A DNA stretch of 64,000 nt, from NCBI RefSeq assembly GCF_018221685.1, contig NZ_JAGJTM010000003.1, positions 62,001 to 126,000 on the forward strand. The letters are read 5' to 3'. Below are positions 47,992 through 57,135 of this stretch, in pieces. The notes under the pieces were generated by a model. It saw only the letters and a list, made by a program, of their open reading frames with translations, searched no databases and was not told the DNA's origin. The position numbers and the translations under genes are program-made. Positions within the stretch are counted from its first letter, which is position 1. Every line of letters starts with the position of its first letter. Source of the stretch: Bombella apis. Its GTDB lineage: Bacteria; Pseudomonadota; Alphaproteobacteria; Acetobacterales; Acetobacteraceae.

Positions 47992-48816
47992 TCAGGCCGG
48001 CTGAAGCTGACGGGCGAACGACCTCTGCTTCCAAGAGATCAGGGCATGCATCCCCTTCGCAAGCCACCGCTGCATGCGGGAATGGGGTGTCAGGCCCGAT
48101 GTCTTCAAAATCATGGCCGTGACACGGTCCAGATGCTTCTGCTGGTAGAAGGACAGGGCCCGGGCCATGTAGGCAGCAATACAGTTCTTGTGATCATAAA
48201 AACGGAATTTCTCACTGTTCGTGATGTAAAAGGCTGTTGCAAGTTCGTCATCCTCACTTTCCATCACACGGCTCAGGGCAATCCGCAGACGGAACCAGCG
48301 CCCCAGCTTCTCACGTTCCAGATAACGATGCATGTTGTCATAAAACAGTTTGAAATGACGGTATTCATCAGCAGCGATCTGCTTGCAGACTGCCTTCAGA
48401 ACGGGCTCATCCGTAGCATCAGCCAGTGCCGTATAGAAAGAGGATGTTCCCGTTTCCACCATGCAGCGGGCAATCAGCTCCCCCGTACGAGACCCCCTGA
48501 TGGATGAGGACACGTCCGTATCTATCCTGTAAGCGTCCCGATATCGCTCAAAAGCTTTGGCGTAATCCCAGTCCGGGTCTGCCAGCATGGCCCATTTCCC
48601 AAGGGCATCTCCATGCTGGACCTCTTCTTCCGCCCAGTTCTGTGCGGCATCCCGGAAACCGGAATCGTCATGGAAAACATTCCTGAGGTAACAGGTATAG
48701 TCCCGTGCATTCCGCTCCACCACAGAAGCTGCCTTCACGAGGGCAAGGATATCAGGGTTCACCTTCGTCGCGTCAAAGGCGGCCCAGTCCATCTGATCAA
48801 TCTGCCAATGTTTCAT
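47992..48816 (-). CDS. ferritin-like di-iron protein, acyl-ACP desaturase-type
   Basis: This cytoplasmic four-helix protein of 274 aa has two iron-binding half-sites: Glu34 (VVERNARDY) with EEEVQHG (Glu65, His68), and a second pair in VETGTSS and ADEYRHFK. This E-x2-H twofold pattern fits the ferritin-like superfamily and recalls plant-type acyl-ACP desaturases more than ferritin. Whether it is a desaturase, another oxygenase or an iron protein is not decided. The start at 48816 has AGGGT 8 nt upstream, better than the in-frame ATG at 48861. It diverges from bioB. Confidence 0.68.
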   Translation of the reverse strand: MKHWQIDQMDWAAFDATKVNPDILALVKAASVVERNARDYTCYLRNVFHDDSGFRDAAQNWAEEEVQHGDALGKWAMLADPDWDYAKAFERYRDAYRIDTDVSSSIRGSRTGELIARCMVETGTSSFYTALADATDEPVLKAVCKQIAADEYRHFKLFYDNMHRYLEREKLGRWFRLRIALSRVMESEDDELATAFYITNSEKFRFYDHKNCIAAYMARALSFYQQKHLDRVTAMILKTSGLTPHSRMQRWLAKGMHALISWKQRSFARQLQPA

Positions 48817-48937
48817 AAAGACACCCTGAATTTTCCGAAATGACGTTAACCCTTCATGCATCTATCATACTTTTCGGATGGCATAGCGTCCATCTTTTGG
48901 GTAGGTGTATGCAGCCAACTCTGGAGACAAAAGCTAG

Positions 48938-49933
48938 ATGACTGAACAGACCTGCCCCTCGCCTCAGAAGGTCACGCTCCGGCACGACTGGGCTCGCGAA
49001 GAAGCAGAAGCCCTTCTTGCGCTGCCCTTCCCGGAGCTGATCTTTCAGGCACAGCTGGCACACCGGCAATTTTTTGACCCCACAAAGGTACAGATATCAA
49101 CCCTGCTCTCCATAAAGAGCGGCGGTTGCCCGGAAGACTGCTCCTACTGTCCGCAGAGCGCCCACCACGACAAGCGCATGGCCGCTGAAAAGCTCATGCC
49201 GCTGGAGCGTGTCATCGCCGATGCCAGACGCTCGAAGGAAGCCGGTGCCGGGCGGTTCTGCATGGGCGCTGCATGGCGTGCCCCGAAGGACCGTGACCTG
49301 GATGCTGTCTGCCGCATGGTTGAGGAGGTCAAGGCTCTCGGACTGGAGACCTGCCTGACCATAGGGATGCTCACGCCCAGCCAGTCTGCCCGCCTGAAAG
49401 AGGCCGGTCTGGACTATTACAATCATAATCTTGATACGTCAGAAGATTTCTACGGCAAGATCATCACCACACGGACCTATCAGGAACGTCTGGATACTCT
49501 GGCCAATGTGCGTGATGCCGGCATCAAGGTCTGCTGCGGCGGGATCATCGGCATGGGTGAAGACACGCAGGACCGTGCCGGCCTGCTGACGACACTGGCC
49601 AATCTACCGACCCACCCGGAAAGTGTTCCCATCAACCTGCTCGTCCGCGTGGAGGGCACTCCGCTGGCTGATGAAGAGGCCGTGGATCCGATCACCTTCG
49701 CCCGCGTGATTGCAACAGCCCGCATCATGATGCCAGCCAGTCATGTCCGTCTGGCAGCGGGACGTGAAAACATGTCCGAATCAACACATGCGCTCTGTTT
49801 TCTGGCAGGAGCCAACTCCATTTTCTGGGGGGAAAAGCTGCTCACGACGCCCAATCCGGCACAGAACAGGGACACAGAGCTTCTGACCATGCTGGGCATG
49901 AGCCCCATGATGCAGAAAACGGCAACAGCCTGA
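48938..49933 (+). CDS. bioB: biotin synthase
   Basis: BioB is the radical-SAM enzyme that inserts sulfur into dethiobiotin. The 4Fe-4S motif CPEDCSYC has Cys64, Cys68 and Cys71, and the barrel residues of the family ([19 protein letters not shown]) follow, including the Cys pair of the second cluster. At 331 aa it is normal. It is a single gene, so other biotin genes are elsewhere. The 76-bp upstream gap shows no recognisable BirA or BioR site. Confidence 0.96.
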   Translation: MTEQTCPSPQKVTLRHDWAREEAEALLALPFPELIFQAQLAHRQFFDPTKVQISTLLSIKSGGCPEDCSYCPQSAHHDKRMAAEKLMPLERVIADARRSKEAGAGRFCMGAAWRAPKDRDLDAVCRMVEEVKALGLETCLTIGMLTPSQSARLKEAGLDYYNHNLDTSEDFYGKIITTRTYQERLDTLANVRDAGIKVCCGGIIGMGEDTQDRAGLLTTLANLPTHPESVPINLLVRVEGTPLADEEAVDPITFARVIATARIMMPASHVRLAAGRENMSESTHALCFLAGANSIFWGEKLLTTPNPAQNRDTELLTMLGMSPMMQKTATA

Positions 49934-49946
49934 TCTGACCCCACCA

Positions 49947-49982
49947 TGGATGCGCTCCAGAACGGTTTCTGGCGCGCATCCA
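49947..49982. terminator. long hairpin after bioB
   Basis: Arms 49947-49955 and 49974-49982 pair over 9 bp, and inner arms CCAGAA and TTCTGG pair over 6 bp, with one mismatch between. No T tract follows on either strand. It sits in the 71-bp convergent gap before the lipoprotein gene. Confidence 0.5.
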
Positions 49983-50004
49983 CCTGACCAGACAGGCAGC
50001 GAGC

Positions 50005-50793
50005 TTACAGGCTGGTCTGCTGCTTCCGGGCACTATCCCTGAAACGCTGCATGACACGCCCAGCAGCCTGCTCATTCCCCATGGCACGAAGAGCTTTGGC
50101 CTCCAGCAGCAGAGCCCGACGCATGGCTTCGTAATCCATGTCTTCCCTGCGTATTTTCACCAGCCCCTCGGCAGACTCTGCCGCTGGCTGCCAATCCCTG
50201 TTCAGGATCAGACGCAGGGTAAGAAGTTCTTTCAGGTTGGCCTGGTCCTTGTCATTCCTGCTGGGAGCAAGAGCGGTGATGGCCTCCTCCAGCCCAGCCC
50301 GATCAAACTGCGCAGCTGCTGCCAGACCACCCAACGCATAAGCGCTGAAACGTATCCGATCATCCGGACTGGTCCTGGCCAGCTTCGCCTCATCACCCGC
50401 ATGCTGCCAATATGTCTGGGCATAAAAGACAGATGCCCGTACGAGATGCAGATCAGCCTGCCGTCCGCCAGTCCAGCCCCTCACCATCAATGCTTCAGAC
50501 ACCCGGCGTAATGTCTCCAGACTCGCCTGATAGTCTTTCAGACGCAGCTCGCTGGTAGCCAGGTTGAAACCGGCATCATGGATGGCCTGAACATCATCAA
50601 TCAGAAACGCCCGCTCCAGAGCATCTGCGTAATGCTGCCTCGCCTGTTGGATATAGCCAAGACTGAACACACTGTCGGCAGCATCCATTCTTGTGGCGTA
50701 GCGCTGGTCTTCCCACTCACCGGGACCGCTGGAACAACCTGAGAGAAGCCCGGCGGAGAGGGAAAGAGAGATGATGACATTGCAAAATTTCAT
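50005..50793 (-). CDS. lipoprotein of the Mla-like operon, TPR-like
   Basis: This 262-aa lipoprotein has a signal ending in the lipobox LLSGC, so it is anchored in the outer or inner membrane. The mature part is helical and Ala/Leu/Arg-rich with repeating pairs (YIQQARQHYADALERAF, LKDYQASLETLRR), which suggests a solenoid of TPR type. No MlaC or MlaB domain is recognised. It overlaps the MlaD-like gene by 4 nt and ends the operon MlaE-ATPase-MlaD-lipoprotein, so it is a likely accessory of that lipid transporter. Confidence 0.75.
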   Translation of the reverse strand: MKFCNVIISLSLSAGLLSGCSSGPGEWEDQRYATRMDAADSVFSLGYIQQARQHYADALERAFLIDDVQAIHDAGFNLATSELRLKDYQASLETLRRVSEALMVRGWTGGRQADLHLVRASVFYAQTYWQHAGDEAKLARTSPDDRIRFSAYALGGLAAAAQFDRAGLEEAITALAPSRNDKDQANLKELLTLRLILNRDWQPAAESAEGLVKIRREDMDYEAMRRALLLEAKALRAMGNEQAAGRVMQRFRDSARKQQTSL

Positions 50794-51764
50794 GGTCTCA
50801 CCTCACGGGCCGGGAGCCTGCGGTCAGGCCGGTGCCTGTTTTTGCCGCCACCACCGCCCAGCAACCACAAACCCCGCAGCTGATCACTCAGCTTGCGCAG
50901 GCTGTCTGCCGTAGCCTCAGCTTCAGCCAGAACGGCGGGAAGCTGCTCCGTGGCATCAGCCACATTACGGACGCTCCGCTGCACTTCCGGGCCGGAATCT
51001 TTCAACCCCTTGGTCAGGCCATGCACATTCTGCATCACGCCATTGGCTTCATTCAGCGTAATCTGCAACTTCTGTTCCAGTGGCTGCACAGCCTCAATGG
51101 CCTTGTTCAATGAAACCAGGATCGTATTTACACGCTGGGCCGTTTCCTCATTGGTCAGCAGGGCACCAGCTGTCCCCTTACCTGCATGAAGGTCCACCAT
51201 GATGTCCTTGGCCTGCTTCGTGATCTCTTCCACATTATCCATGGCAGGAAGCAATCTGGCCCGCAGATCTATCAGGGTCTGGACAATCATGTCCGCAGGG
51301 TTGGGTTCCACGCTGGTATTCAACACGGCATAGTCCCAGTTGAGCGGCTCTCCCTGCCCACGGGTGATTTCAATATATCCCGCACCCGCCACGACAAGGC
51401 GACGTTTGATGGTAGCAATGCTGTCACTGCGAATATAACGCTCGAAATGGGGTTCGATCGTCCCTTCCGCATACATACGGCCTGATTCATTGAGGTCCAG
51501 CCGCCGGATTTCCCCTACACGGACCCCCATGACTTCAATGTCATTATTGACAGCCAACCCCGCCACACCACTTTCCGGCAGCACGAAATGGAGACGCCCT
51601 GCCGGTGTCAGCCACTGCTTGAGAAAACCGGCCTCGACCAGAACAGCTGTCAGGATGACAAGAGCCAGCAGAACAAGCAGCCCGACCCACTCATCCACGA
51701 AAGAGCTCCTGAACAGAGGAGCTGCCAGACCGGAACGCCGACGTAAACGTAAAGGACGCATCAC
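50790..51764 (-). CDS. MlaD-like MCE-domain protein
   Basis: An inner-membrane-anchored MCE protein of 324 aa is predicted. After a basic tail comes one membrane helix (about 27-49), then an MCE/MlaD domain (about 56-150) with LPESGVAGLAVNNDIEVMGVRVGEI. A long helical segment (about 165-300) rich in heptads (ITKQAKDIMVDLHAGKGTAGALL) follows. MCE proteins form hexameric tunnels for phospholipid transfer between the membranes. It is encoded after the degenerate ATPase gene and is coupled with the lipoprotein gene. Confidence 0.9.
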   Translation of the reverse strand: MMRPLRLRRRSGLAAPLFRSSFVDEWVGLLVLLALVILTAVLVEAGFLKQWLTPAGRLHFVLPESGVAGLAVNNDIEVMGVRVGEIRRLDLNESGRMYAEGTIEPHFERYIRSDSIATIKRRLVVAGAGYIEITRGQGEPLNWDYAVLNTSVEPNPADMIVQTLIDLRARLLPAMDNVEEITKQAKDIMVDLHAGKGTAGALLTNEETAQRVNTILVSLNKAIEAVQPLEQKLQITLNEANGVMQNVHGLTKGLKDSGPEVQRSVRNVADATEQLPAVLAEAEATADSLRKLSDQLRGLWLLGGGGGKNRHRPDRRLPAREVRP

Positions 51765-51771
51765 ATATCTC

Positions 51772-52503
51772 TCACTTTACGAGACCATTACTACCGAGGC
51801 GAAAACACTGCATGCCGGGCCCGGCATAACCAGCCCAGGCGGAACGCTCCGAACCGATCCACACGACCGCACAGCCCCGCTCCCGTGCAGCTGTCAGTTC
51901 TGTCAGAAAAGCGTTGTACAGCTCGACCGGTCCCCCAAGACTGATAGGATTTTCCAACAGAAGCAAGGACGGCCTGTTCATGAAGGTTCGCACATATTCC
52001 GAGCGTTTCCTGTCCAGCGGGGAGAGTTTTTCAGGCAGCTGCGTTGGCAGGCCGGGCATGCCGAATGACTGGGCCAGCTGGACGGCCTCCACCACCAGTC
52101 TGTCATAAGAGGCACGACTGTGATGCAGGCTAGGCCAGAGAATGTTCATATGCATCTCGTACAGGTCAATCCAGCCACTGTCCTCGGTAATGCGACCGAT
52201 ACGCCCCCGCAGTGCCTGCGCCCGTCTTTCATCCAGCTCCGCCCAGTTCAGCCCCATGCAGCTGACCGTTCCCTGTCCCCTGCCTGTCCTCGCATCCTGC
52301 CTGACGGGCAGAAGCCCTGCGCAGAAATCCGTAAACTGCGACGCCCTGAAACTGTCACGACACTCCACGAACACACATTCACCGGGTGCCAGTGCCAGAT
52401 TGTATTTTACTGAAGGCAACCCTGTGGAATCAGACACCGGAACAGCATCATCCAGCTTCAGGACAAAACCATAATCCCCTTCTGAAAGAGTTGTGCCTTC
52501 CAC
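51772..52503 (-). CDS. Mla-like ABC subunit with degenerate nucleotide-binding motifs
   Basis: In position this is the MlaF-like ATPase between MlaE and MlaD genes, and the protein keeps the ABC fold order: LALAPGE (37-42), a P-loop site, a signature region and a Walker B-like strand. The motifs have been lost, however. Walker A reads VECRDSFRASQ (46-56) without GxGK(S/T), the signature is KLSPLDRKR (159-167), and Walker B is SLLLLENP (179-186) with Asp-Glu replaced by Glu-Asn. I start it at the GTG at 52503: GGGGAG lies about 10 nt upstream and it follows the permease stop after 2 nt, giving 243 aa. An open frame to 52641 would run through the permease gene. Confidence 0.72.
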   Translation of the reverse strand: MEGTTLSEGDYGFVLKLDDAVPVSDSTGLPSVKYNLALAPGECVFVECRDSFRASQFTDFCAGLLPVRQDARTGRGQGTVSCMGLNWAELDERRAQALRGRIGRITEDSGWIDLYEMHMNILWPSLHHSRASYDRLVVEAVQLAQSFGMPGLPTQLPEKLSPLDRKRSEYVRTFMNRPSLLLLENPISLGGPVELYNAFLTELTAARERGCAVVWIGSERSAWAGYAGPGMQCFRLGSNGLVK

Positions 52504-52505
52504 CG

Positions 52506-53324
52506 TCAGAAGCTCCCCAGAATGACGTCGATCACCACATTGATGACCAGAATGGACATGATGCCACGCGCAAAGCCCCGTGGCATGAAGGTTGTCAGAT
52601 TGTCCTCTGCCGTCACATCCATGCCAGACAGACAGCAGCACAGACCGACACAGGCCCCGCTCAGAAGAAATTTCAGAGGAATCCCGATATAATCACCCGG
52701 CTGCATGCTGTTGATCACATCGAAAATGAAAGACCAGATGGATGACGTGACGATCCCTTTCATCCAGCAGGCCACATACCCCATGCCCAAAGCTATGACG
52801 CTGAAAAAGGTACCCAGCGTGACCCCGCCCACCGTCGTCGCAATGGTTCGTGGCACGACAAGTGCCAGAAACGGATCAATACCCATGCCATTCAGGGTCT
52901 TGAGCCGCCCGCTGGTTGTCAGAGTGCCCATTTCCGTCAGCATCAACATGCCAGAACGTCCCAGAAGAATGACGCCGACGAGAATGGGCGCAATTTCCCG
53001 CAGCAGGACGCTGGAGAGAAGGCTTCCGGTCATCTGCGACATGCCAGCAAAACCCAGCCAGTAAACAGCCTGCGAAACCAGCCCCAACCCCGTGATGACG
53101 GCCACCACCACTACGCTGAAAAAACCGCTACCTACCAGCTGACGCAGATTGCGACGAAACTCGATAATGACCGTCCGACGCCATGAGCTGGGGTGCAGCA
53201 TCTCATAGACGACCCCCCATGCAGCCCCGATCATGATGAGAAAGAACCGGGGCTGGGACCGGGCAAAACGGCCCAGCATGGCCAGGCCACTATTAATGAC
53301 GGCAAAGCGCTCGGAGAAATTCAT
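52506..53324 (-). CDS. MlaE-like ABC permease
   Basis: This inner-membrane permease of the MlaE/YrbE family carries lipid between the membranes with an MCE protein. In 272 aa it has five or six hydrophobic segments and the family blocks VVVAVITGLGLVSQAVYWL and ALVVPRTIATT (with the cytoplasmic coupling region LTTSGRLKTLNGMGID before it). It heads the operon. Its start overlaps the stop of the upstream membrane sensor gene by 4 nt, so transcription may be shared. Confidence 0.92.
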   Translation of the reverse strand: MNFSERFAVINSGLAMLGRFARSQPRFFLIMIGAAWGVVYEMLHPSSWRRTVIIEFRRNLRQLVGSGFFSVVVVAVITGLGLVSQAVYWLGFAGMSQMTGSLLSSVLLREIAPILVGVILLGRSGMLMLTEMGTLTTSGRLKTLNGMGIDPFLALVVPRTIATTVGGVTLGTFFSVIALGMGYVACWMKGIVTSSIWSFIFDVINSMQPGDYIGIPLKFLLSGACVGLCCCLSGMDVTAEDNLTTFMPRGFARGIMSILVINVVIDVILGSF

Positions 53325-55711
53325 GATCCCCCTGCCGCCGTGTTCTCACTCCTGCCTGCCAGAATGTAGCTGTTGGAGATCCCATTGTTGGGCAGGAAAA
53401 ACTCTCCCCTCAGACGGAACAGGAAAATGCCCTGCAGGGCCTGATAGGCTCGCTCTGAGACCTGTATCTGCCCCCCATCAGGAGCATTGTGGGCCAAGGC
53501 TTCTGCCATGGTGAGCCCCTCTCCCCACAGATTGAAGATGTCCCGTCTCTCCCCAAAATAGGCAACAAGGACAGGCCCGACGTCAATCCCGATACGGAAC
53601 ATGAGCTGCGTGTTCATCTGGGCAATGACCATCAGGCAGGCTTCCCTGATTCCGATGGCTGCCTCTGCAAGATGGACGGCCCCCTCCGCATCAACGTTCT
53701 GGGAACAGCTGCCCAGGAAAATGAACCGATTCCCCGCCACCTGGGCCGAAAACAGACCACGCTCCCTGGCAATGCCTTCGATCTTCCCGCCAAGTTCGGC
53801 CACCAGTTCCAGCATGGCCTGGGCAGCATCGCGGTTGGAAGAATAAGCCTCGGAAAATTCCAGAACCATGATGGGCACCGTCGGATACAGGCCGGGCATG
53901 GGCGGTGTCCTGTCGGTTTCCTCTTCCGGATGAATGAGAAAGCCCTCGACAATACGCATCTGGGGTCTGGGGGACCGGCCAGCAGAATCGGCCATGGTGA
54001 CAGGCCCGCCCTGAGCCTGCGCCGCCTTTTTCTCTTCCTCCTGAACATGACCGAAACGGACAGCCAGAATCGAAGCGATCAGACCAATAACACGGTCTGC
54101 CTCACCCAGCTGGTAGGGATCCTCCAGCATGATGGCGCCCACCGGCCGGTGCTCTTCCATCACAGGCATGAAGAAGAGATGTCTGGCTCCGATCATCCGC
54201 ATGACCACACGCTGAAGGCTCTGGAAACGCTGATCCTCCTCCGCATCTGGCAGATCAACGGCATGGCCGCTTTCCAGACATTCAAAGACGCCAGAGTGAC
54301 CGTTTCTGGTCAGCTCCATGCCCGAACCGTGAGCATCCCTGCCACGGTCGAACATGTCCTCACACAGCAGCCTGTCCCCATCAGCCAGCAGCCGCCAGAT
54401 GCTGGCCCGGCGTGCTACGGCACGTTCGGCCAGAGCCTCGCAGAAATAAGGCTGTTCCTGCTCTGGATCGAGCAGACCTTCCATGTTGGTGATCTTCAGA
54501 AGGACCGCATTGTCTTCCTTCTTTTTTTCATCAAGCACATTCAGGCCGGTCTGCAACCGTTCAACCCGCCGTCCCTGATAGATCAGCCCCATGGCGAGAA
54601 TCAGCGCCAGCCCGACAATCACAACAGAAAAATAAACCGCCTGTTTCTGCACGGCATGTGTAAAACTGGCAAAGTCACTTTCAGGTGCATTCAGCAGCAG
54701 CACCCACGACCTCTTGGCCAGCGGCATGGCAGAGGCAATGGTAACATAGTTCTGTCCCCTGGCATGGACCATGCCCGTACCATCTCCCATGACACGAAAC
54801 ACATTGAGCGCCCGGACGAACACCGGCTGTGTCTTGGGGTCCAGATGGACATTCTCCGCATCGAAACCTGGCTTGCCGACATCCAGCATGTTATGGCCCG
54901 CAATCACATGACCACTCAGATCCACGATCACAGCCTGTCCGCTCTTGCCGACCTTGAGGCTGTTCACGAAGCGTGTCAGCTGATTCAATGAAATGCTGAT
55001 GGCAAAAACGACGTGCCGTCCATCCAGTGTCCTGAAGGCCATGGAGGCCGTGACGATGAACTGATGCGTCGAGAGATAAGGATAAGGGTCGGTCCAGAAC
55101 AGGCGCCGGTCCGGTGTCCTGTCCTCAAACCGGAGGGCCCCCTTGTACCAGGGACGCAGCCGTGGATCATACCCTTCGGCAGAAAGCCTGTCCGTAGAGA
55201 TGAAGCGGCCATCCTTGTCGGTGACCCTATGGCGGTAATAGGGGGCCCCGTCTTCTTCCTGAAGAGTCGTTTCCTCGTACTGCCCTTCCCGCCGGGCAGA
55301 CATCCAGAAATGCCCCTGATCATCAGCCAGATAGAAACTGTCCACATGCGGAATGCCCCGCAGGACAGAGCGCCCCAACGACATGAAGGCACTGGCATTC
55401 GCCTTCATGTCATCACTGGCCAGCATTCCACTGGCCATGAAGGAAATACCCGTCGCCGGAGAGAGATAATGGCTGACTTCTTCCGTAATATAACGCTGCT
55501 GGCTTTTGAGCAGATTCCGCGAAAGGGTGATCGCCCCCTCCCGCATGGTCCTGTACGTGTAGAGCGTGACAACTCCGATGGTCATGATGACCAGGATCAC
55601 GCCAAGGATTGGCCCTATGAACTGAAAAAGCTGCCAGCGCCGCCCTGTCGTATCAATGGCGGGATCTATGATCTCATCTGTCGGCAAGGCTCTAGAATCC
55701 CCCTCGGTCAT
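53321..55711 (-). CDS. membrane sensor with Cache domain and class III cyclase-like domain lacking catalytic residues
   Basis: This 796-aa protein has a membrane helix at about 27-49, a large periplasmic region (about 50-355) of double-Cache type (DGRFISTDRLSAEGYDPRLRPWYKG, typical of dCache), a second helix (AVYFSVVIVGLALILAMGL), a GAF-like segment, and a C-terminal cyclase-homology domain (about 590-770). IGIDVGPVLVAYFGERRDIFNLWG keeps the cyclase fold. The metal-binding Asp residues are not seen (MVLEFSEAY and GNRFIFLG), and the Asn and Arg of the N-x3-R motif are replaced (GEGLTMAEAL). I start at 55711, with GGGAT upstream; the frame opens at 55813. It may act as a signal sensor without cyclase activity. 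Confidence 0.8.
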   Translation of the reverse strand: MTEGDSRALPTDEIIDPAIDTTGRRWQLFQFIGPILGVILVIMTIGVVTLYTYRTMREGAITLSRNLLKSQQRYITEEVSHYLSPATGISFMASGMLASDDMKANASAFMSLGRSVLRGIPHVDSFYLADDQGHFWMSARREGQYEETTLQEEDGAPYYRHRVTDKDGRFISTDRLSAEGYDPRLRPWYKGALRFEDRTPDRRLFWTDPYPYLSTHQFIVTASMAFRTLDGRHVVFAISISLNQLTRFVNSLKVGKSGQAVIVDLSGHVIAGHNMLDVGKPGFDAENVHLDPKTQPVFVRALNVFRVMGDGTGMVHARGQNYVTIASAMPLAKRSWVLLLNAPESDFASFTHAVQKQAVYFSVVIVGLALILAMGLIYQGRRVERLQTGLNVLDEKKKEDNAVLLKITNMEGLLDPEQEQPYFCEALAERAVARRASIWRLLADGDRLLCEDMFDRGRDAHGSGMELTRNGHSGVFECLESGHAVDLPDAEEDQRFQSLQRVVMRMIGARHLFFMPVMEEHRPVGAIMLEDPYQLGEADRVIGLIASILAVRFGHVQEEEKKAAQAQGGPVTMADSAGRSPRPQMRIVEGFLIHPEEETDRTPPMPGLYPTVPIMVLEFSEAYSSNRDAAQAMLELVAELGGKIEGIARERGLFSAQVAGNRFIFLGSCSQNVDAEGAVHLAEAAIGIREACLMVIAQMNTQLMFRIGIDVGPVLVAYFGERRDIFNLWGEGLTMAEALAHNAPDGGQIQVSERAYQALQGIFLFRLRGEFFLPNNGISNSYILAGRSENTAAGGS

Positions 55712-55786
55712 CCGGTATCCCGAAATGATACCTTTTATGCCATGCTGGAATAGGGCGAAGGTCCCTTTTCTTTTGCCACCACTATC

Positions 55787-56647
55787 ATGCGGACACTGAT
55801 GAAGCGCAACCATCTTTCACGCCGTTCTGTCATTTCACTCACAGGAAATGAACGGACCAGCTTTCTGAACGGCCTCATAACCAATGATGTACAGGCCCTT
55901 TCACAAAACGGGACCGCATGGGCCGCCATGCTCAATGCTCAGGGACGCATACAGACGCTCTTCTTCCTATGGAAAACTGAAGAGGCTCTCCTTCTCGACC
56001 TCCCGGAGACTGAAACGGACTCCCTCCTGAAAACCCTGCGTCGCTTCAGACTGAGAGCAGACGTACACATGGAACGGATGGACGCCACCATCCTGACAGG
56101 AGCGCCGGAAACCCCACGGCCGGACGGGGCACTCATCCATGCTGCAGACCCCCGGCATCCAGCACTGGGCTGGCGGGCCATCATTCCAGGCTCTCCCGCC
56201 AATGATGAAGCCGTCCAGCAGAGAGAAGCCGACGCCCTGCTTGCCCGGCGCCTTCAAACCGGTATTCCGGGAGATGAGGATATCGTCCCCGGCCAGACAC
56301 TGGTGCTGGAGGCCAACATGGACCACCTCCATGGCGTATCATGGACCAAAGGCTGCTACCTGGGGCAGGAGGTCACCGCTCGGACCCATTATCGGGGGCT
56401 CATCAAGAAACGGCTGCTGCCGGTACGGTCTACCGATGGCCAGCCCCTACCCGATGAGGGCACTGTGACACTGGACGGACAGGAGGTCGGTGAGCTCAGG
56501 TCACATGCCGGTCAGCACGGGCTCGCCCTGCTGCACCGTCGGGCCTGGAACACCAGCGGGCTACAGCTGGACGACCACCCCATCACGCTGGACTGGCCTG
56601 ACTGGCTCCCCAGAGATACGGAACAGACCCAAGAAAAGGACTCCTGA
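55787..56647 (+). CDS. ygfZ: folate-binding YgfZ/GcvT-like protein
   Basis: YgfZ is a GcvT-fold, tetrahydrofolate-binding protein needed for full activity of some Fe-S enzymes such as MiaB. The motif KGCYLGQEVTART with its conserved Cys is diagnostic. It has 286 aa, shorter than the E. coli protein (326). The N-terminal FLNGLITNDV and the C-terminal barrel are normal. The start is the ATG at 55787, which leaves 75 bp to the divergent sensor gene. hisI follows after one nucleotide. Confidence 0.92.
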   Translation: MRTLMKRNHLSRRSVISLTGNERTSFLNGLITNDVQALSQNGTAWAAMLNAQGRIQTLFFLWKTEEALLLDLPETETDSLLKTLRRFRLRADVHMERMDATILTGAPETPRPDGALIHAADPRHPALGWRAIIPGSPANDEAVQQREADALLARRLQTGIPGDEDIVPGQTLVLEANMDHLHGVSWTKGCYLGQEVTARTHYRGLIKKRLLPVRSTDGQPLPDEGTVTLDGQEVGELRSHAGQHGLALLHRRAWNTSGLQLDDHPITLDWPDWLPRDTEQTQEKDS

Positions 56648-56648
56648 C

Positions 56649-57071
56649 ATGCCTTGGCAGCCTATCACCGATCCTACCCTGACAACCCTGCTGGATGAAG
56701 TTCATTTCAACAGCCGGGGCCTCATCAGCGCCATCGCACAGGATGAAAACGGCGAAGTTCTCATGCTGGCCTGGATGAACCGGGAAGCCCTGGCCGAAAC
56801 ATTGGCAACAGGGCGGGTCTGCTACTATTCCCGCAGCCGGAACACACTCTGGCGCAAAGGAGAAAGCTCCGGGCAGGAACAGCACCTTCTTGCCGCCGCT
56901 CTGGACTGTGATGCGGACTGTCTGCTCCTGACCGTCCAGCAGAAAGGCGTTGCCTGCCATACGGGTCGCCGCAGCTGCTTTTATCAGTCCCTCACCCCTG
57001 CCGGCTGTGTAGAGCTGACCAGCCCGGCCATTGCTCCTGAAGAACTTTACAGCACGAAAAAATCATCCTGA
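56649..57071 (+). CDS. hisI: phosphoribosyl-AMP cyclohydrolase
   Basis: HisI performs the third step of histidine synthesis and opens the purine ring of PR-AMP. The monofunctional 140-aa protein carries MLAWMNREAL, the Zn/Mg-binding DCDADCLLL and the GVACHTGRRSCF block with conserved Cys residues. No HisE domain follows. The ATG at 56649 has AAAGGA about 8 nt upstream; the open frame from 56490 is not coding. It follows ygfZ in one unit. Confidence 0.95.
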   Translation: MPWQPITDPTLTTLLDEVHFNSRGLISAIAQDENGEVLMLAWMNREALAETLATGRVCYYSRSRNTLWRKGESSGQEQHLLAAALDCDADCLLLTVQQKGVACHTGRRSCFYQSLTPAGCVELTSPAIAPEELYSTKKSS

Positions 57072-57078
57072 TACAGAA

Positions 57079-57113
57079 AAGCCCTTTCCGACCCGAAGGT
57101 GGAAAGGGCTTCA
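57079..57113. terminator. terminator between hisI and fghA
   Basis: An 11-bp stem (AAGCCCTTTCC 57079-57089 and GGAAAGGGCTT 57101-57111) closes an 11-nt loop. The minus-strand side continues in TTTT, so it is strongest for fghA, but the stem also lies after hisI. Confidence 0.8.
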
Positions 57114-57135
57114 GCCACGCCATAATCATGAATGA

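Noticed and set aside
48862..48937. Possible biotin-regulator site upstream of bioB
   Set aside because: No BirA- or BioR-like palindrome is present in the 76-bp gap.
53489..54991. Plus-strand open frame of 500 codons opposite the sensor gene
   Set aside because: The frame is stop-free because of GC-rich codon use of the real minus-strand gene. The product is His/Gln/Pro-rich without motifs.
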